Assembly (NCBI GenBank): GCA_037349105.1
Contig: JAYJMM010000041.1
Span: forward strand, 3,038,001 to 3,102,000
Length of the DNA stretch: 64,000 nucleotides
DNA from: Limnomonas spitsbergensis
Lineage: Eukaryota > Chlorophyta > Chlorophyceae > Chlamydomonadales
Direction: 5' to 3'
A model generated the notes under the pieces. The model searched no databases. It saw nothing but the letters and a program-made list of their open reading frames with translations, and had not been told where the DNA came from. The position numbers were made by a program, and so were the translations under genes. Below, piece by piece: positions 18,530-30,600 of the stretch. Position 1 is the first letter of the stretch; each line of letters opens with the position of its first letter.

Positions 18530-19289
18530 GAGGTGCAGAGCATATTGGCAGGCGACAGGCGGCTGTGCGTGCAAGCGGGGGTAGTGTGCATGCGGGCGGG
18601 GTGTTTGCATGTGGGAAGGAGCTGAGAATGTAGGTGGAGGGTCGCGAGCGCGGCTACGTGCTGTGAATGCAGGCATGGACATGTGCATGCAAGGAATGCG
18701 TAGGCGTGTGGGGCGCTTTGCAAGCAGGCGGGATGCTGTGCATGTGGGCATGGGTGTGTGCATGTAGGCAGAGTGTATGTGGGTGGGAGCTGTGCATGCA
18801 AGCGGTGAAATTTTGTGAAGTTTTTACAGTCCATCAGAGCAAGCGGGCGGGGTAACGTGCATGCATGCGGGGGGCTGGGCATGCATTCGGGGGCTGTCAG
18901 TACTGGTGGAAGCTGCGCATGCATGCAAGATATTGCCCAAAAGGGTGGGATGCTGTGTTAGCTGGCTCAATGCTGTGCATGTGGGCCGAAACTACACATC
19001 AAAATGCAGTGAATGCTCTTGTAGCAGGCAGAGGATCAGGCACGCTTCGTACCAGTTAAAGTAGGACCTGCAGCTTTAGATAATCGCGCCTCAGGATGGG
19101 CTGCAGCAGCGATTAGTCCACCCTCGCCTGCAACACTCTCGCTTCCATGGAGGCCCTCTGGACACTTGGTACGATCGGAATCGAGGTCGATAAATAACAA
19201 GTAATGCAAGTAATTAATGGCATGCGCTCCTCTTCAAAGATGACGGACTTAGGAAAAAATGACGTCACTCACTTGCCAACGTTGGCAAA
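18530..19289 (-). repeat. Right terminal inverted repeat, inner part
   Basis: Reverse complement of the left arm over about 750 bp, including GATAAATAACAAGTAATGCA, ATGGCATGCGCTCCTCTTC and GACGTCACTCACTTG. The match stops after GTTGGCAAA at 19289 and resumes at 20951. Confidence 0.85.
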
Positions 19290-20950
19290 GAAGAAGAAGA
19301 AAGAAGAAGAAGAATGGTGAGTGTCGTAAGCGACAGCGTTAGATTCTAACGCGTTAGAGGGTTTCAGGGTCCGGAGGGGCGCGTTGGGCGAGGAAGAGTG
19401 ACGGACTTCTAAGGAATGCGCCCGTATATGTTCCTTAAAGCTAACAAATGACATGCCGGAAACATGACCATATGCTAACGTGCTGATAGGGACGCCAACG
19501 AGCAGGAAGGCTGCGAGTGGAGGTGGGCACTACTGTCGTCGCATGGCATCCGCCATGCATGGCGACACTGTTGACGCATCGGTGCCTCGGATGTGACTAG
19601 GTGAGGCGCTAAACATGGGCTACGATGCGCGTGGAGGCGACAGTGTCGAAATAAAAGAAGAGTTACGCTTTGCTCCAGGTTGCCACGTTGGTTATGATGT
19701 GCTGTGTTACGCAGAAGTTGGGGAGGCGAGCGAGCCAGAACACGCGAGACTGAAGGGACAAGCAAGGAAGGAAGCAACAGCAATGTCGGCATGAGAGGTG
19801 AGTGAATTCCAATCGAATTGAATTGGATGGAATCCACTGTTGTGCGCGAGCGCCAAGGCACACGCCATGCTTTTGAATTACGTGCCCTGGTTACTACTTC
19901 CCATGATTTCGTGCCCTGGTTACCACCCATGATCAAGACCAAATGCCATTGTCATTGACGGCAGGAAACGTCAACAATTGGACACATGGTTACAGTTCAT
20001 GGCCACGACCGAGCTCGACAAGGACGTCCTGACGGTGAGTTCGACCAGGGGTTCGACCCAGGAATCCACATGAAGTCCATTCGGCATGTTGCCATCTCAG
20101 TGATTTCCAGAAATGCGACACGCACTGCCCCTGAAAACTGGTAGCCTGATGCGTTAAATGTTGACATGATGCTTAGCTCTGTGATGATGCATAGGGAATA
20201 CTGAAGTGTTGCGGGAGCGCGAACGTTTGCCATTGGCTTCCTGTTAAAAAAATAGGCCGAACGAAATCACTTGAGCGATGTCGCAACACCTGTCACAGAT
20301 GCTCGAGAAGATGGAGAGGGCGATTCAAGATCGAGGAGCTCAATCAAGACTGACATGACTAAGCTGGCTGCCGTGGAAAGAGCATGGCAGAGTAGTAGCC
20401 TTGTCTCGTCGCCCCTGTTTTTTGTTATGGCCGCATGGGCCTGAATAAGATTCGACGCGCAACGGCCTGCCGGGGGTGGGCGTGGCCGGAGGGGGGGGCG
20501 AATATCGACACGGGGGGTTGCCGGAGACTGGGGGCCTCCCGAGGTGTCGCGGCCGATGGTGATGGGTACCGTATGGACGTTGCTATCACCAAATGATATT
20601 TTACTAATTTGCTGGCCATGGAATTGGCACGGATAAGTTTCGTGTTCGGTACTTGGGTTTTGTGTGTACTCTCTCCCTTGGTTGCTTCGTAGGCCCAAAT
20701 TACCTCACGAGGGCGTTGGTATCGCAAAAATGATGTAACTGGAGCTGGACTTAGAAATATCTGGAATCTAACGTCTAACATCTAACATCTAACGCTCTGA
20801 CCCATATAAGGTTATATATCAAATATATAAGGTTATATATTCAGTATAGATATAATAGCTTTTCTTCTGGCCGATGTCCTGCATGTCCCTTACACTTGAA
20901 GCAAGTTGTTGGAAGTGGCCGGGGTCCAGATGAAAGTGACTTCTTGCATC
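19290..20950. mobile_element. 1.66-kb insertion nested in the right TIR
   Basis: Comparison with the left arm shows the arm broken between GGCAAA and TAATGCC. The insert starts with a GAAGAAG-rich run and ends near GACTTCTTGCATC. It carries TTAGATTCTAACG-like repeats near both ends (19340 and 20767). I see no clear target duplication or known coding domain. Open frames at 20267-20781 (minus) are unconvincing. Confidence 0.6.
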
Positions 20951-21296
20951 ATAATGCCATGTCATTTGACTGAAACGTTGGGAGTAAAAGTACGTTTTTA
21001 AGGGAGATCGATATCTGGGAGAAAGGGGCTATGGCGGGTCAGTTAGAACAGGGGGAGATGCTGGACGGCAGTCGGGTGGACTTTTTTCAAGGAAACGTCG
21101 AAGTCGACGAATGGAATAGGCAGATTGGACAGTGTGAACTGCTAGTTGACCTATGTGCTGCCCCCCTCCTGTGCTGCGGCCCGCCCTGCCACCGTTGCCC
21201 GCTGCCGCTGCAGGTTGCCGTACTTCCCTGCCGTACTTAATTAAACGCCACGCTTTTCCGCCAGTTCTTTCTTTGTTTCTACAGCACCACATCACC

Positions 21297-21588
21297 ATGG
21301 GGCTCATACACAGCAAAGCCGAATCATCGGCACCGCCCCCCGTCCCCTCCTTCGCCAATATGACCGCGGCCACCGCGAAGGCGATTAAGGAGAGCGCCAA
21401 GGCGGAGGCGATCAACTACATGGACCTGCCACCGGCGATCAAGTATGACGAAATACAACGGGAGACACTGATGGCACTCAAGCCCGAGGTTTTCGAGGTA
21501 GACCGCAGGGGGGGCACTGTTGCATGGGGTGGGTTTGCTTCATCAGCACTTGGAGGCATGCCATCCACACAGCATGGGCTCTGAAGCG

Positions 21589-21630
<42 letters not shown>

Positions 21631-24600
21631 AAAAAACCCAGGGCGCAATTGTGTGTGGAGGGGACAAGCAAGCTTGAGTTGCATCGGGGGGCATGCCAAG
21701 CGCACATCACAAAGTGTTAGACTGGCAGTGGTAGACCGGCAGGAGTGCAATTGTATATGGGGCGTTCCCTGCTTACTCTGTTATGGGTTCATATGTCATA
21801 CACACAGCTCGAAGTTCTCGACTCTGGCAAAAGTAGAAATGTGCATGGAGCGTTCCATGCTTGGTTTGCACCAGAGAGCATGTGTCACACACACATCGCG
21901 AAGTGTCCTGCTTGATTTGCACTGGGATGGGGCCTATCCGTTTCCTCTCGTGCTATATCGTATCTATATTTCCATTCTGATCGACTGGCTGGAGTGTATT
22001 GTTGCTCATGGGGGGGAGCCTACTAGATGTGTGCAGGGCGGGCATGTCCTACACTATGCGTGGGCTCAAAAGGGAGCAATACTGGTAGGGGTGCATTCTG
22101 GCGGTGTGGTGCATTCTGCTTCATTTGCACTGGGGGGAATCTGTCATGAGGAAATGAATGGCAATGGCGCATGGGGTGTGAATGTTGCATTGGGGGGGGG
22201 GGGGGCAGGGGGAGATTGGCGATGATGATGTCTGACTGGTTTGCACAGGGGGGGTGGAGGGGGTGCATGACTGCATGGGTTTGTGTTTACTCTGCACTGT
22301 GGGTTGAAGCCTTGTAGGTGTGTGTGTGGGGGGGGGGTATGCTTAATTTGCAGGGCAAATGTCCTCCACACAGCATCAGCTCGAATGAGATAAACGGCAG
22401 GCTTGGTTGCTCCTGGCCCGCGTTTTGCTTGCTGCTTGGCCTGGCTGAGAGCAGGCTTGGTTGCACCTTGCCCACGTTGTGCTCACTGCTTGGCACAGCC
22501 TGCGAGCGGGAGCGAGCCCTCTGTGACACGACACCGCTCTGCTAGTACATTACGCGAGCGGGAGCGAGCGTACGCCTCCGAGACCTGTTGCACCTGTTCT
22601 TGGGTGGTGGAGGAGGCCGTGACACGCCCCCGTCACCTGCAAACCTTCAAACAGCAAACATTCAAACCTCGAAACCAGCGAAGCAGCAAACCCGCGACAG
22701 GCTGTCTACTCCAAACTCTCCGCTGATAAATTGTCCTTACAACCAATTACATTGGCCGGCTTGACGAGTCATTTCCCAACCTCTAATTGTGGTTCTGATC
22801 GCAGCAAGTGTCGCAGTAGCAAGAAGCAAAAATTACATGCAGCCAGCAGTGCTCCTGCTGGACCTTATGATGCTTTTGGTTCCAATGCAACATCAGCCGG
22901 CATAACAATTTTTCTGCAGCCCTTGTGCCAAGCAGTCCAAGCCGCTGAGACCTGTCATTGCATGGCACGACCTGGACACTATTCTCATGGCATGACGACT
23001 ATCTGAGGCCCTCTCTGTTCTCTTCGAGAACGCCCGCTCCATCTGAGGCCCTCTCTGTCCTCTGTTACAATCTCTGCTCTCTTCGAGGCCCGCTCTGTGC
23101 TCTCTGAGAATGTCCTTTCTATCCGAGGCCCTCTCTGTCCTCTCTGAAAATCTCTGCCCTCTCTGAGGCCCTCTCTGTCCGCTCTGAGAATCTCTGCTCC
23201 CTCAGAAACCCTCTCTGAGACCCACGACACCCAACACTTCCCCCCTCGCAATCATTGTTCATGGCTTAAGTGGAGCTGGGACCTGGTTCGGTCATTCCTC
23301 ACACCTGGCCCTCAGCGTCTACAGGGCATGCGTTTTGAGGTCACTCAGCCGCTCGACTAGACCGTCCTCCGCTCACATTATCTGATGCTAATGACCTTCC
23401 ATCTGCTTGTATCAGGGCATGCGTTTTGAAGTAACCAAGCCGCTAAACCAGAACTTCTTCCTCTCACACTCTCTCTTCATGGGGAACATGGAGCTCGGCA
23501 CCGGCGGCCGACAAATCCTCAAGGCCCCCATCGGCACATACGAGTTCGGCGCTAACGTCATCAGCGAGCGCTTCATGATGCTCGGGCGCATCGCGACCGA
23601 CGGACGCCTCTCCGGCCGTCTGAAGTACGACGTGCTGGACTGGCTGAGTGCCAAGCTGCACATGCAGCTGTCCAACGAGGCAGGGCAATCACAGGTTGGA
23701 TCTTTGTGTACGCCAGTGTCTGTTTCAGTCTACACCAGGCAACCTTACAGGGGCTGTTGTCCTGGCTGGGTGCAACCGTGCACATGCAGCTAGCCAAGGA
23801 GGCTTTTCAGCCGCAGGTTGGTGTTTCATATTCCAAGGTGCAACCGGTCCCCTTTGATGGGGCTGCTGGACTGGCTGAGCACAACGCTGCGCATGCAGCT
23901 GTCAATGAGGCCTTTCAGTTGAGGGTCAGTGTTTCTTGTGCATAGTTTGTTTCGCTGTTGCACTGTCTGAGAGTCAAGCTGCACATGCAGTTGTCCAATG
24001 AGGCCAGGTAGTCGCAGGTCGTTTTGTCTTCTACATTGTGCGCACCAGTGTCTGTTTCAGTGCGCACCAGGCAACCTTCGATGCGGCTGGACTGGCTGGG
24101 CACCAGTGTTGTTTTTAGTGAGTGGCATACCACTATCGGCTACAGTTCAGCTACACTGTGCCCCCCAGCCACAAGCCTCTGGTTCGGCCAGCCCTGCTGC
24201 TCAGGCCACTGGCCAGAGGCCGGTCCAGGTTTGGTGTGAATCGGCCCAGGGGTGGCCGTGGGGCGGCCCAGCAAAGGTGGTCCCTCACCCACTAAAATGA
24301 ACACTGCTGGGCACGAAGCTGCACACGAAGCTGTTTAATGAGTCCGGGCACCCGCAGGTTGGTGTTTCATGTTTCAGGGTGCACCCGGTCCCCTTTGATG
24401 GGGCTGCTGGACTGGCAGGAGCACAACGCTGCGCATGCAGCTGTCGAATGAGGGCGGGCAGTCGCAGGCTAGTTATTGTTTCATACAGTGCGCGCAAGCC
24501 CACCTCGGGGATGCTATTGTTCTCTCAAGGACCCAGGCTATGCATGGCTGCATGCTACTGTCCTACGAGGCCTTTCAGCCACAGGTTGGTGTTGCATGTT

Positions 24601-27600
24601 ACAGTGTGCTGCAGTAGCTGTTTCATTGCATGCCAGGCTATGCATGGCTGCATGCTGCTGTCCTACGAGGCCTTTCAGCCGCAGGTTGGTGTTGCATGTT
24701 TCAGTGTGCAGCAGTAGCTGTTTCATTGCACGCCAGGCTATGCATGGCTGCATGCTGCTGTCCTACGAGGCTTTTCAGCCGCAGGTCGGTGTTGCATGTT
24801 TCTGTGCGCAGCAGTAGCTGTTTCATTGCATGCCAGGCTATGCATGGCTGCATGCTGCTGTCCTACGAGGCCTTTCAGCCGCAGGTCGGTGTTGCATGTT
24901 TCTGTGCGCAGCAGTAGTTGTTTCATTGCATGCCAGGCTATGCATGGCTGCATGCTGCTGTCCTACGAGGCCTTTCAGCCGCAGGTCGGTGTTGCATGTT
25001 ACAGTGTGCAGCAGCAGCTGTTTCATTGCACGCCAGGCTATGCATGGCTGCATGCTGCTGTCCTACGAGGCCTTTCAGCCGCAGGTCGGTGTTGCATGTT
25101 ACAGTGTGCAGCAGCAGCTGTTTCATTGCATGCTAGGCTATGCATGGCTGCATGCTGCTGTCCTACGAGGCTTTTCAGCCGCAGGTCGGTGTTGCATGTT
25201 TCAGTGTGCAGCAGTAGCTGTTTCATTGCATGCCAGGCTATGCATGGCTGCATGCTGCTGTCCTACGAGGCCTTTCAGCCGCAGGTCGGTGTTGCATGTT
25301 ACAGTGTGCAGCAGCAGCTGTTTCATTGCACGCCAGGCTATGCATGGCTGCATGCTGCTGTCCTACGAGGCCTTTCAGCCGCAGGTTGGTGTTGCATGTT
25401 ACAGTGTGCAGCAGCAGCTGTTTCATTGCATGCTAGGCTATGCATGGCTGCATGCTGCTGTCCTACGAGGCTTTTCAGCCGCAGGTCGGTGTTGCATGTT
25501 TCAGTATGCAGCAGTAGCTGTTTCATTGCATGCCAGGCTATGCATGGCTGCATGCTGCTGTCCTACGAGGCCTTTCAGCCGCAGGTCGGTGTTGCATGTT
25601 TCTGTGCGCAGCACTTGCTGTTTCATTGCATGCCAGGCTATGCATGGCTGCATGCTGCTGTCCTACGAGGCCTTTCAGCCGCAGGTCGGTGTTGCATGTT
25701 TCTGTGCGCAGCAGTAGCTGTTTCATTGCATGCCAGGCTATGCATGGCTGCATGCTGCTGTCCTACGAGGCCTTTCAGCCGCAGGTCGGTGTTGCATGTT
25801 TCTGTGCGCAGCAGTAGTTGTTTCATTGCATGCCAGGCTATGCATGGCTGCATGCTGCTGTCCTATGAGGGCTGTCAGCCGCAGGTCGGTGTTGCATGTT
25901 TCAGTGCGCAGCACTTGCTGTTTCATTGCATGCCAGGCTATGCATGGCTGCATGCTGCTGTCCTACGAGGCCTTTCAGCCGCAGGTCGGTGTTGCATGTT
26001 TCAGTGCGCAGCACTTGCTGTTTCATTGCACGCCAGGCTATGCATGGCTGCATGCTGCTGTTCTACGAGGCCTTTCAGCCGCAGGTCGGTGTTGCATGTT
26101 TCTGTGCGCAGCAGTAGCTGTTTTATTGCATGCCAGGCTATGCATGGCTGCATGCTGCTGTCCTATGAGGGCTGTCAGCCGCAGGTTGGTGTTGCATGTT
26201 ACAGTGTGCAGCAGTAGCTGTTTCATTGCATGCCAGGCTATGCATGGCTGCATGCTGCTGTCCTACGAGGCCTTTCAGCCGCAGGTCGGTGTTGCATGTT
26301 TCAGTGCGCAGCACTTGCTGTTTCATTGCATGCCAGGCTATGCATGGCTGCATGCTGCTGTCCTACGAGGCCTTTCAGCCGCAGGTCGGTGTTGCATGTT
26401 TCTGTGCGCAGCAGTAGCTGTTTTATTGCATGCCAGGCTATGCATGGCTGCATGCTGCTGTCCTACGAGGCCTTTCAGCCGCTGGTCGGTGTTGCATGTT
26501 TCTGTGCGCAGCAGTAGCTGTTTCATTGCATGCCAGGCTATGCATGGCTGCATGCTGCTGTCCTATGAGGCCTTTCAGCCGCAGGTCGGTGTTGCATGTT
26601 TCTGTGCGCAGCAGTAGTTGTTTCATTGCATGCTAGGCTATGCATGGCTGCATGCTGCTGTCCTATGAGGCCTTTCAGCCGCAGGTCGGTGTTGCATGTT
26701 TCAGTGCGCAGCACTTGCTGTTTCATTGCACGCCAGGCTATGCATGGCTGCATGCTGCTGTCCTACGAGGCTTTTCAGCCGCAGGTCGGTGTTGCATGTT
26801 TCTGTGCGCAGCAGTAGCTGTTTCATTGCATGCCAGGCTATGCATGGCTACATGCTGCTGTCCTACGAGGCTTTTCAGCCGCAGGTCGGTGTTGCATGTT
26901 TCTGTGCGCAGCAGTAGCTGTTTCATTGCATGCCAGGCTATGCATGGCTGCATGCTGCTGTCCTACGAGGCTTTTCAGCCGCAGGTCGGTGTTGCATGTT
27001 TCAGTGCGCAGCACTTGCTGTTTCATTGCATGCCAGGCTATGCATGGCTGCATGCTGCTGTCCTACGAGGCTTTTCAGCCGCAGGTCGGTGTTGCATGTT
27101 TCAGTGCGCAGCACTTGCTGTTTCATTGCATGCCAGGCTATGCATGGCTGCATGCTGCTGTCCTACGAGGCCTTTCAGCCGCAGGTCGGTGTTGCATGTT
27201 TCAGTGCGCAGCACTTGCTGTTTCATTGCACGCCAGGCTATGCATGGCTGCATGCTGCTGTCCTACGAGGCCTTTCAGCCGCAGGTCGGTGTTGCATGTT
27301 TCTGTGCGCAGCAGTAGCTGTTTCATTGCATGCCAGGCTATGCATGGCTGCATGCTGCTGTCCTATGAGGCCTTTCAGCCGCAGGTCGGTGTTGCATGTT
27401 ACAGTGTGCAGCAGTAGCTGTTTCATTGCATGCCAGGCTATGCATGGCTGCATGCTGCTGTCCTACGAGGCCTTTCAGCCGCAGGTTGGTGTTGCATGTT
27501 ACAGTGTGCAGCACTTGCTGTTTCATTGCATGCCAGGCTATGCATGGCTGCATGCTGCTGTCCTACAAGGTCTTTTAGCCGCAGGTCAGGGCTGCATGTT

Positions 27601-30600
27601 TCATTGTGCAGCAGTGGCTGTTTCATTGCATGCCAGGCTATGCATGACTGCAGGCTGCTGTCCTACCAGACATTTTGTCCGCAGGTCAGGGCTGCATGTT
27701 TCATTGTGCAGCAGTAGCTGTTTCATCGCTTGCCAGGATAGCTTCAGGGCGCTGCTGGGCAGGCTGGGGGTGAAGCTGCACGTGCAGCTGTCAACTGTTG
27801 TCAGGCAGTCACAGGTTGCCGTTTCATGTTTCAGCCGAGCAGCCAGCATGCCAAGGAGGTGAAGCAACAACGACAACAACAAGAACAGCAACAAATTCGC
27901 TCCGTCCCAAGCGCCCCATCCCCCCTCAGTGTGCACTGTGAAGCAGACCCCTGCCTTGGGGAAGGCATTTAGGCCACTGGGGGCCGATGGGGTCCGAATG
28001 CCGGCCGCGTTGGCGGCCGCTGCCCAGGCCCCAGAGTGCTTACCGCTGCAGGCTCTCCCTCGGCCGAAAGCTGGGTAGTAGCTATGGACTGTGTTGTAGT
28101 CTGCAGCTGAAGTTTTGCGGTGTAGCAGGATAGCGGTTTAGCTACAAGGGTCCCTAGGGCTGAATCTAAATGTAGTATTGATTATGGAACACATTTTGTT
28201 TCTGCTACTGTTACTGTAGTGCAGTGAGTTCAGACACGGAGTTGAAAATAAGCGTGTTGCCGGTGGCGGTGAACTCTGCTGCAGTGCTGTCTGAGGCAGC
28301 GAATGGAAAACACCCTGCTCAAAATGAGATGAAGTAAAACGTTAGTGTGATTCAGCAACATGCCAAAAACGACCTCTGTAGTCCGCACCACAGCATTTGT
28401 TTTAGGCTGCATCTGCTGCAATTCAGCTGCCTCACAGCCTCTGGCCGTGGGGGCTGGTTCAGCATGCCTTATTGCTTGGGAAACCGGCTGTAGGCCAGTC
28501 AAGGTCTGGTCCCTGTTGGCCCAGTGGTGGCTGACCAACAGGCCGAAGGTGGCCTGGTGCCCGCTCAGATAAGCTCTTCTGTTCATAGTTACTCTGATGT
28601 CATGAGCTGCAGCTGGAACGCGCAGCTGAATTGACGCTGAAGCATGTCGAATCCTGTACCCAATCCTGTGTCATGCAGCTGATGGGGCACTCTGTCATGA
28701 TGGGTCCTGCATGGAACCCCCGGCTTAAGTGTGCCTGGATTTTTAGGTGAAGCGTGCTAAAAGCCCAACCCCTGTGTTAAGCAGGTGGTGGTGCAGCCTG
28801 GCCTGAAGTGTCCTAAGTGGACCGGGCACCTCTTTTGTGTTCAAAAACAATGCGCTGCTGCATGTGATGCTTGATTCAGGGGCTGCGGCTAAAACGCCCA
28901 GCTCAAGTGCAGCTGAGGCATGTTGAACACCCGACCCCTTGTGCTGCAGGTGATGGTGTACTCTGATATCAAGGGTCGTGACTGGAGGACTGAACAGTTT
29001 AATTGTAGCTGATTTGTAGCTGAAGCATGTTCAACATCCAGTTATCCAAACCCTATGTGCTGCAGGTGATGGTGGACTCAGACATCAAGGGTCATGACTG
29101 GAACGCGCAGCTCAAGCTCGGCAGCCCGTCGTTCGTTGGCCTCAACTACTTCCAGTCCATCACGCCACAGCTCAGCGCAGGCGGCGAGTTCTTTTGGCTG
29201 CAGTCCAGCTTGAAGAGCGGGGTGGGCCTGGCGGCGCGGCATGTGGGCGACAAGCACGTCGCGACCATGCAGCTGGCAACGACCGGCATTCTTTCAATGG
29301 GGTATGCACATAAGGTGAGCAAATGAGAGTGCGTAGTGTTTGTGTGTGTCGGGGGGAGGACCTTTGGCGGTAGTCCAGCCTAAGCGGGGTGGGCTTGGGC
29401 GGCGTGGCATGTGGGCGACAAGCACGTCGCGACCATGCAGCTGGCAACGACCGGCACCCTTTCAATGGGGTATGCACAGAAGGTGAGTGAATGAGAGACA
29501 TCATGTCCGTGGGAGGAGGGGTCAGACTGCAGTCCAGGACTGGTGGGCCTGGCCGTGCGGCATGCGAGCAAAAATCACGTCACAGCCATGTACATAGCAA
29601 CGACCGGCATTCTTTCAATGTCTATGAACATGAGGTGAGTGATTGAGAGAGGATCATGTTAGTAGGGGGGGGGGGCCGCAGTCAAGGGCAGTTGGGCCAG
29701 GCCGTGCGGCATGCGAGCAAAAAACACGTCACAGCCATGCAGATAGCAACGAGCGGCATTCTATCAATGCCTATGAACGTGAGGTGGACACTGTATATTC
29801 AGGGGAATCCTGGCCTATGGCTGAGGGGGCCTGGCGCAGCACGCTCCGGGGTTCTTTTTAATTGGTGTCAGACTTCCTTTGGCGGGCAACCGGGAGGCCG
29901 CAGCCGGGCCAACCCTGAATGGCCTGAGCCCGGTGGCCCAAGCAGCAGGGCATGCTGCACCAGGACACCTCGGTGGCTATTATAGCTTTCATTTACTGGG
30001 GGCTAGGGACGTGGAAGTATACCAGGTCCCCCCCCCCAAACAGATTCCGGCTTGTCTAGGATCTGCAGGCCGGGACTCGGCTGAAAAGTAGCAATGAAAG
30101 AAACTAGGTGCTACTGGCATCCTGCACGGTCCCCTCTTGAGTGGTCGGGTCCCCATGGGCCCAGCTGCAGCCGCCCGGGCAATCCCCCAAAGGTAGTCTG
30201 GAGAAAATCGCAAAGAAACCTGAGTCCGAGAATTTCGCCCCCCCCCCCCAGCTTTTGATTAACTCTGGATAATACCCTCATGAGGGCGCATTACCTGGAC
30301 CCCATGGATGTGACGATTCAGGTACCCAATGTCTGAAAAGCCCTCACGCGGATTTGAATTCGTTATTTATTTCATGGTTGCCTCAAGGCTAAATCTGTGC
30401 AAGAACTCTCCATGTCTGACGGAAACATTGTCAATCGAAAAGGAGTATTTTATACTGTAATACTTCACCCCTATACAACGATAATCTACAGGAAGGATAT
30501 TCGAATCCACTGTTATGCGCCCCCAAACTCGCACTCAAAGTCGGTGGGGATTCGTTTTTATTACATTACCGTTCACCAATGCCGGCAGGGGATGCCAATA

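Larger units (their letters stand above)
14203..21016. mobile_element. Mutator-like DNA transposon with long terminal inverted repeats and 10-bp TSD
   Basis: The ends are AGGTATCGATCTCCC on the left and, as reverse complement, AGATATCGATCTCCC on the right. Both continue into TTAAAAACGTACTTTTACTC and CAGTCAAATGACATGGCATT. They are flanked by a perfect direct repeat GGGAGAAAGG at 14193-14202 and 21017-21026. TIRs of about 800 bp with internal tandem repeats and a 10-bp duplication fit Mutator-like elements (established family traits). The right TIR is interrupted by foreign DNA at 19290-20950. No MULE transposase is recognisable, so it is probably non-autonomous or carries captured gene pieces. 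Its right end lies 280 bp upstream of the TOM40 start codon. Confidence 0.82.

Noticed and set aside
21524..22225. 233-codon frame after TOM40 exon 1
   Set aside because: Starts after the exon 1 donor, runs through microsatellites and degenerate repeats, and lacks any recognisable domain; intronic.
24796..26217. 473-codon and other long open frames in the 100-bp satellite, on both strands
   Set aside because: They arise because the repeat unit lacks stops in the forward frames and its period cycles through all three. They lie in a TOM40 intron and have no independent start or conservation.
29643..29985. Small ORFs in TOM40 intron 3
   Set aside because: They are readings of duplicated exon 3 ends and R1 fragments, not separate genes.
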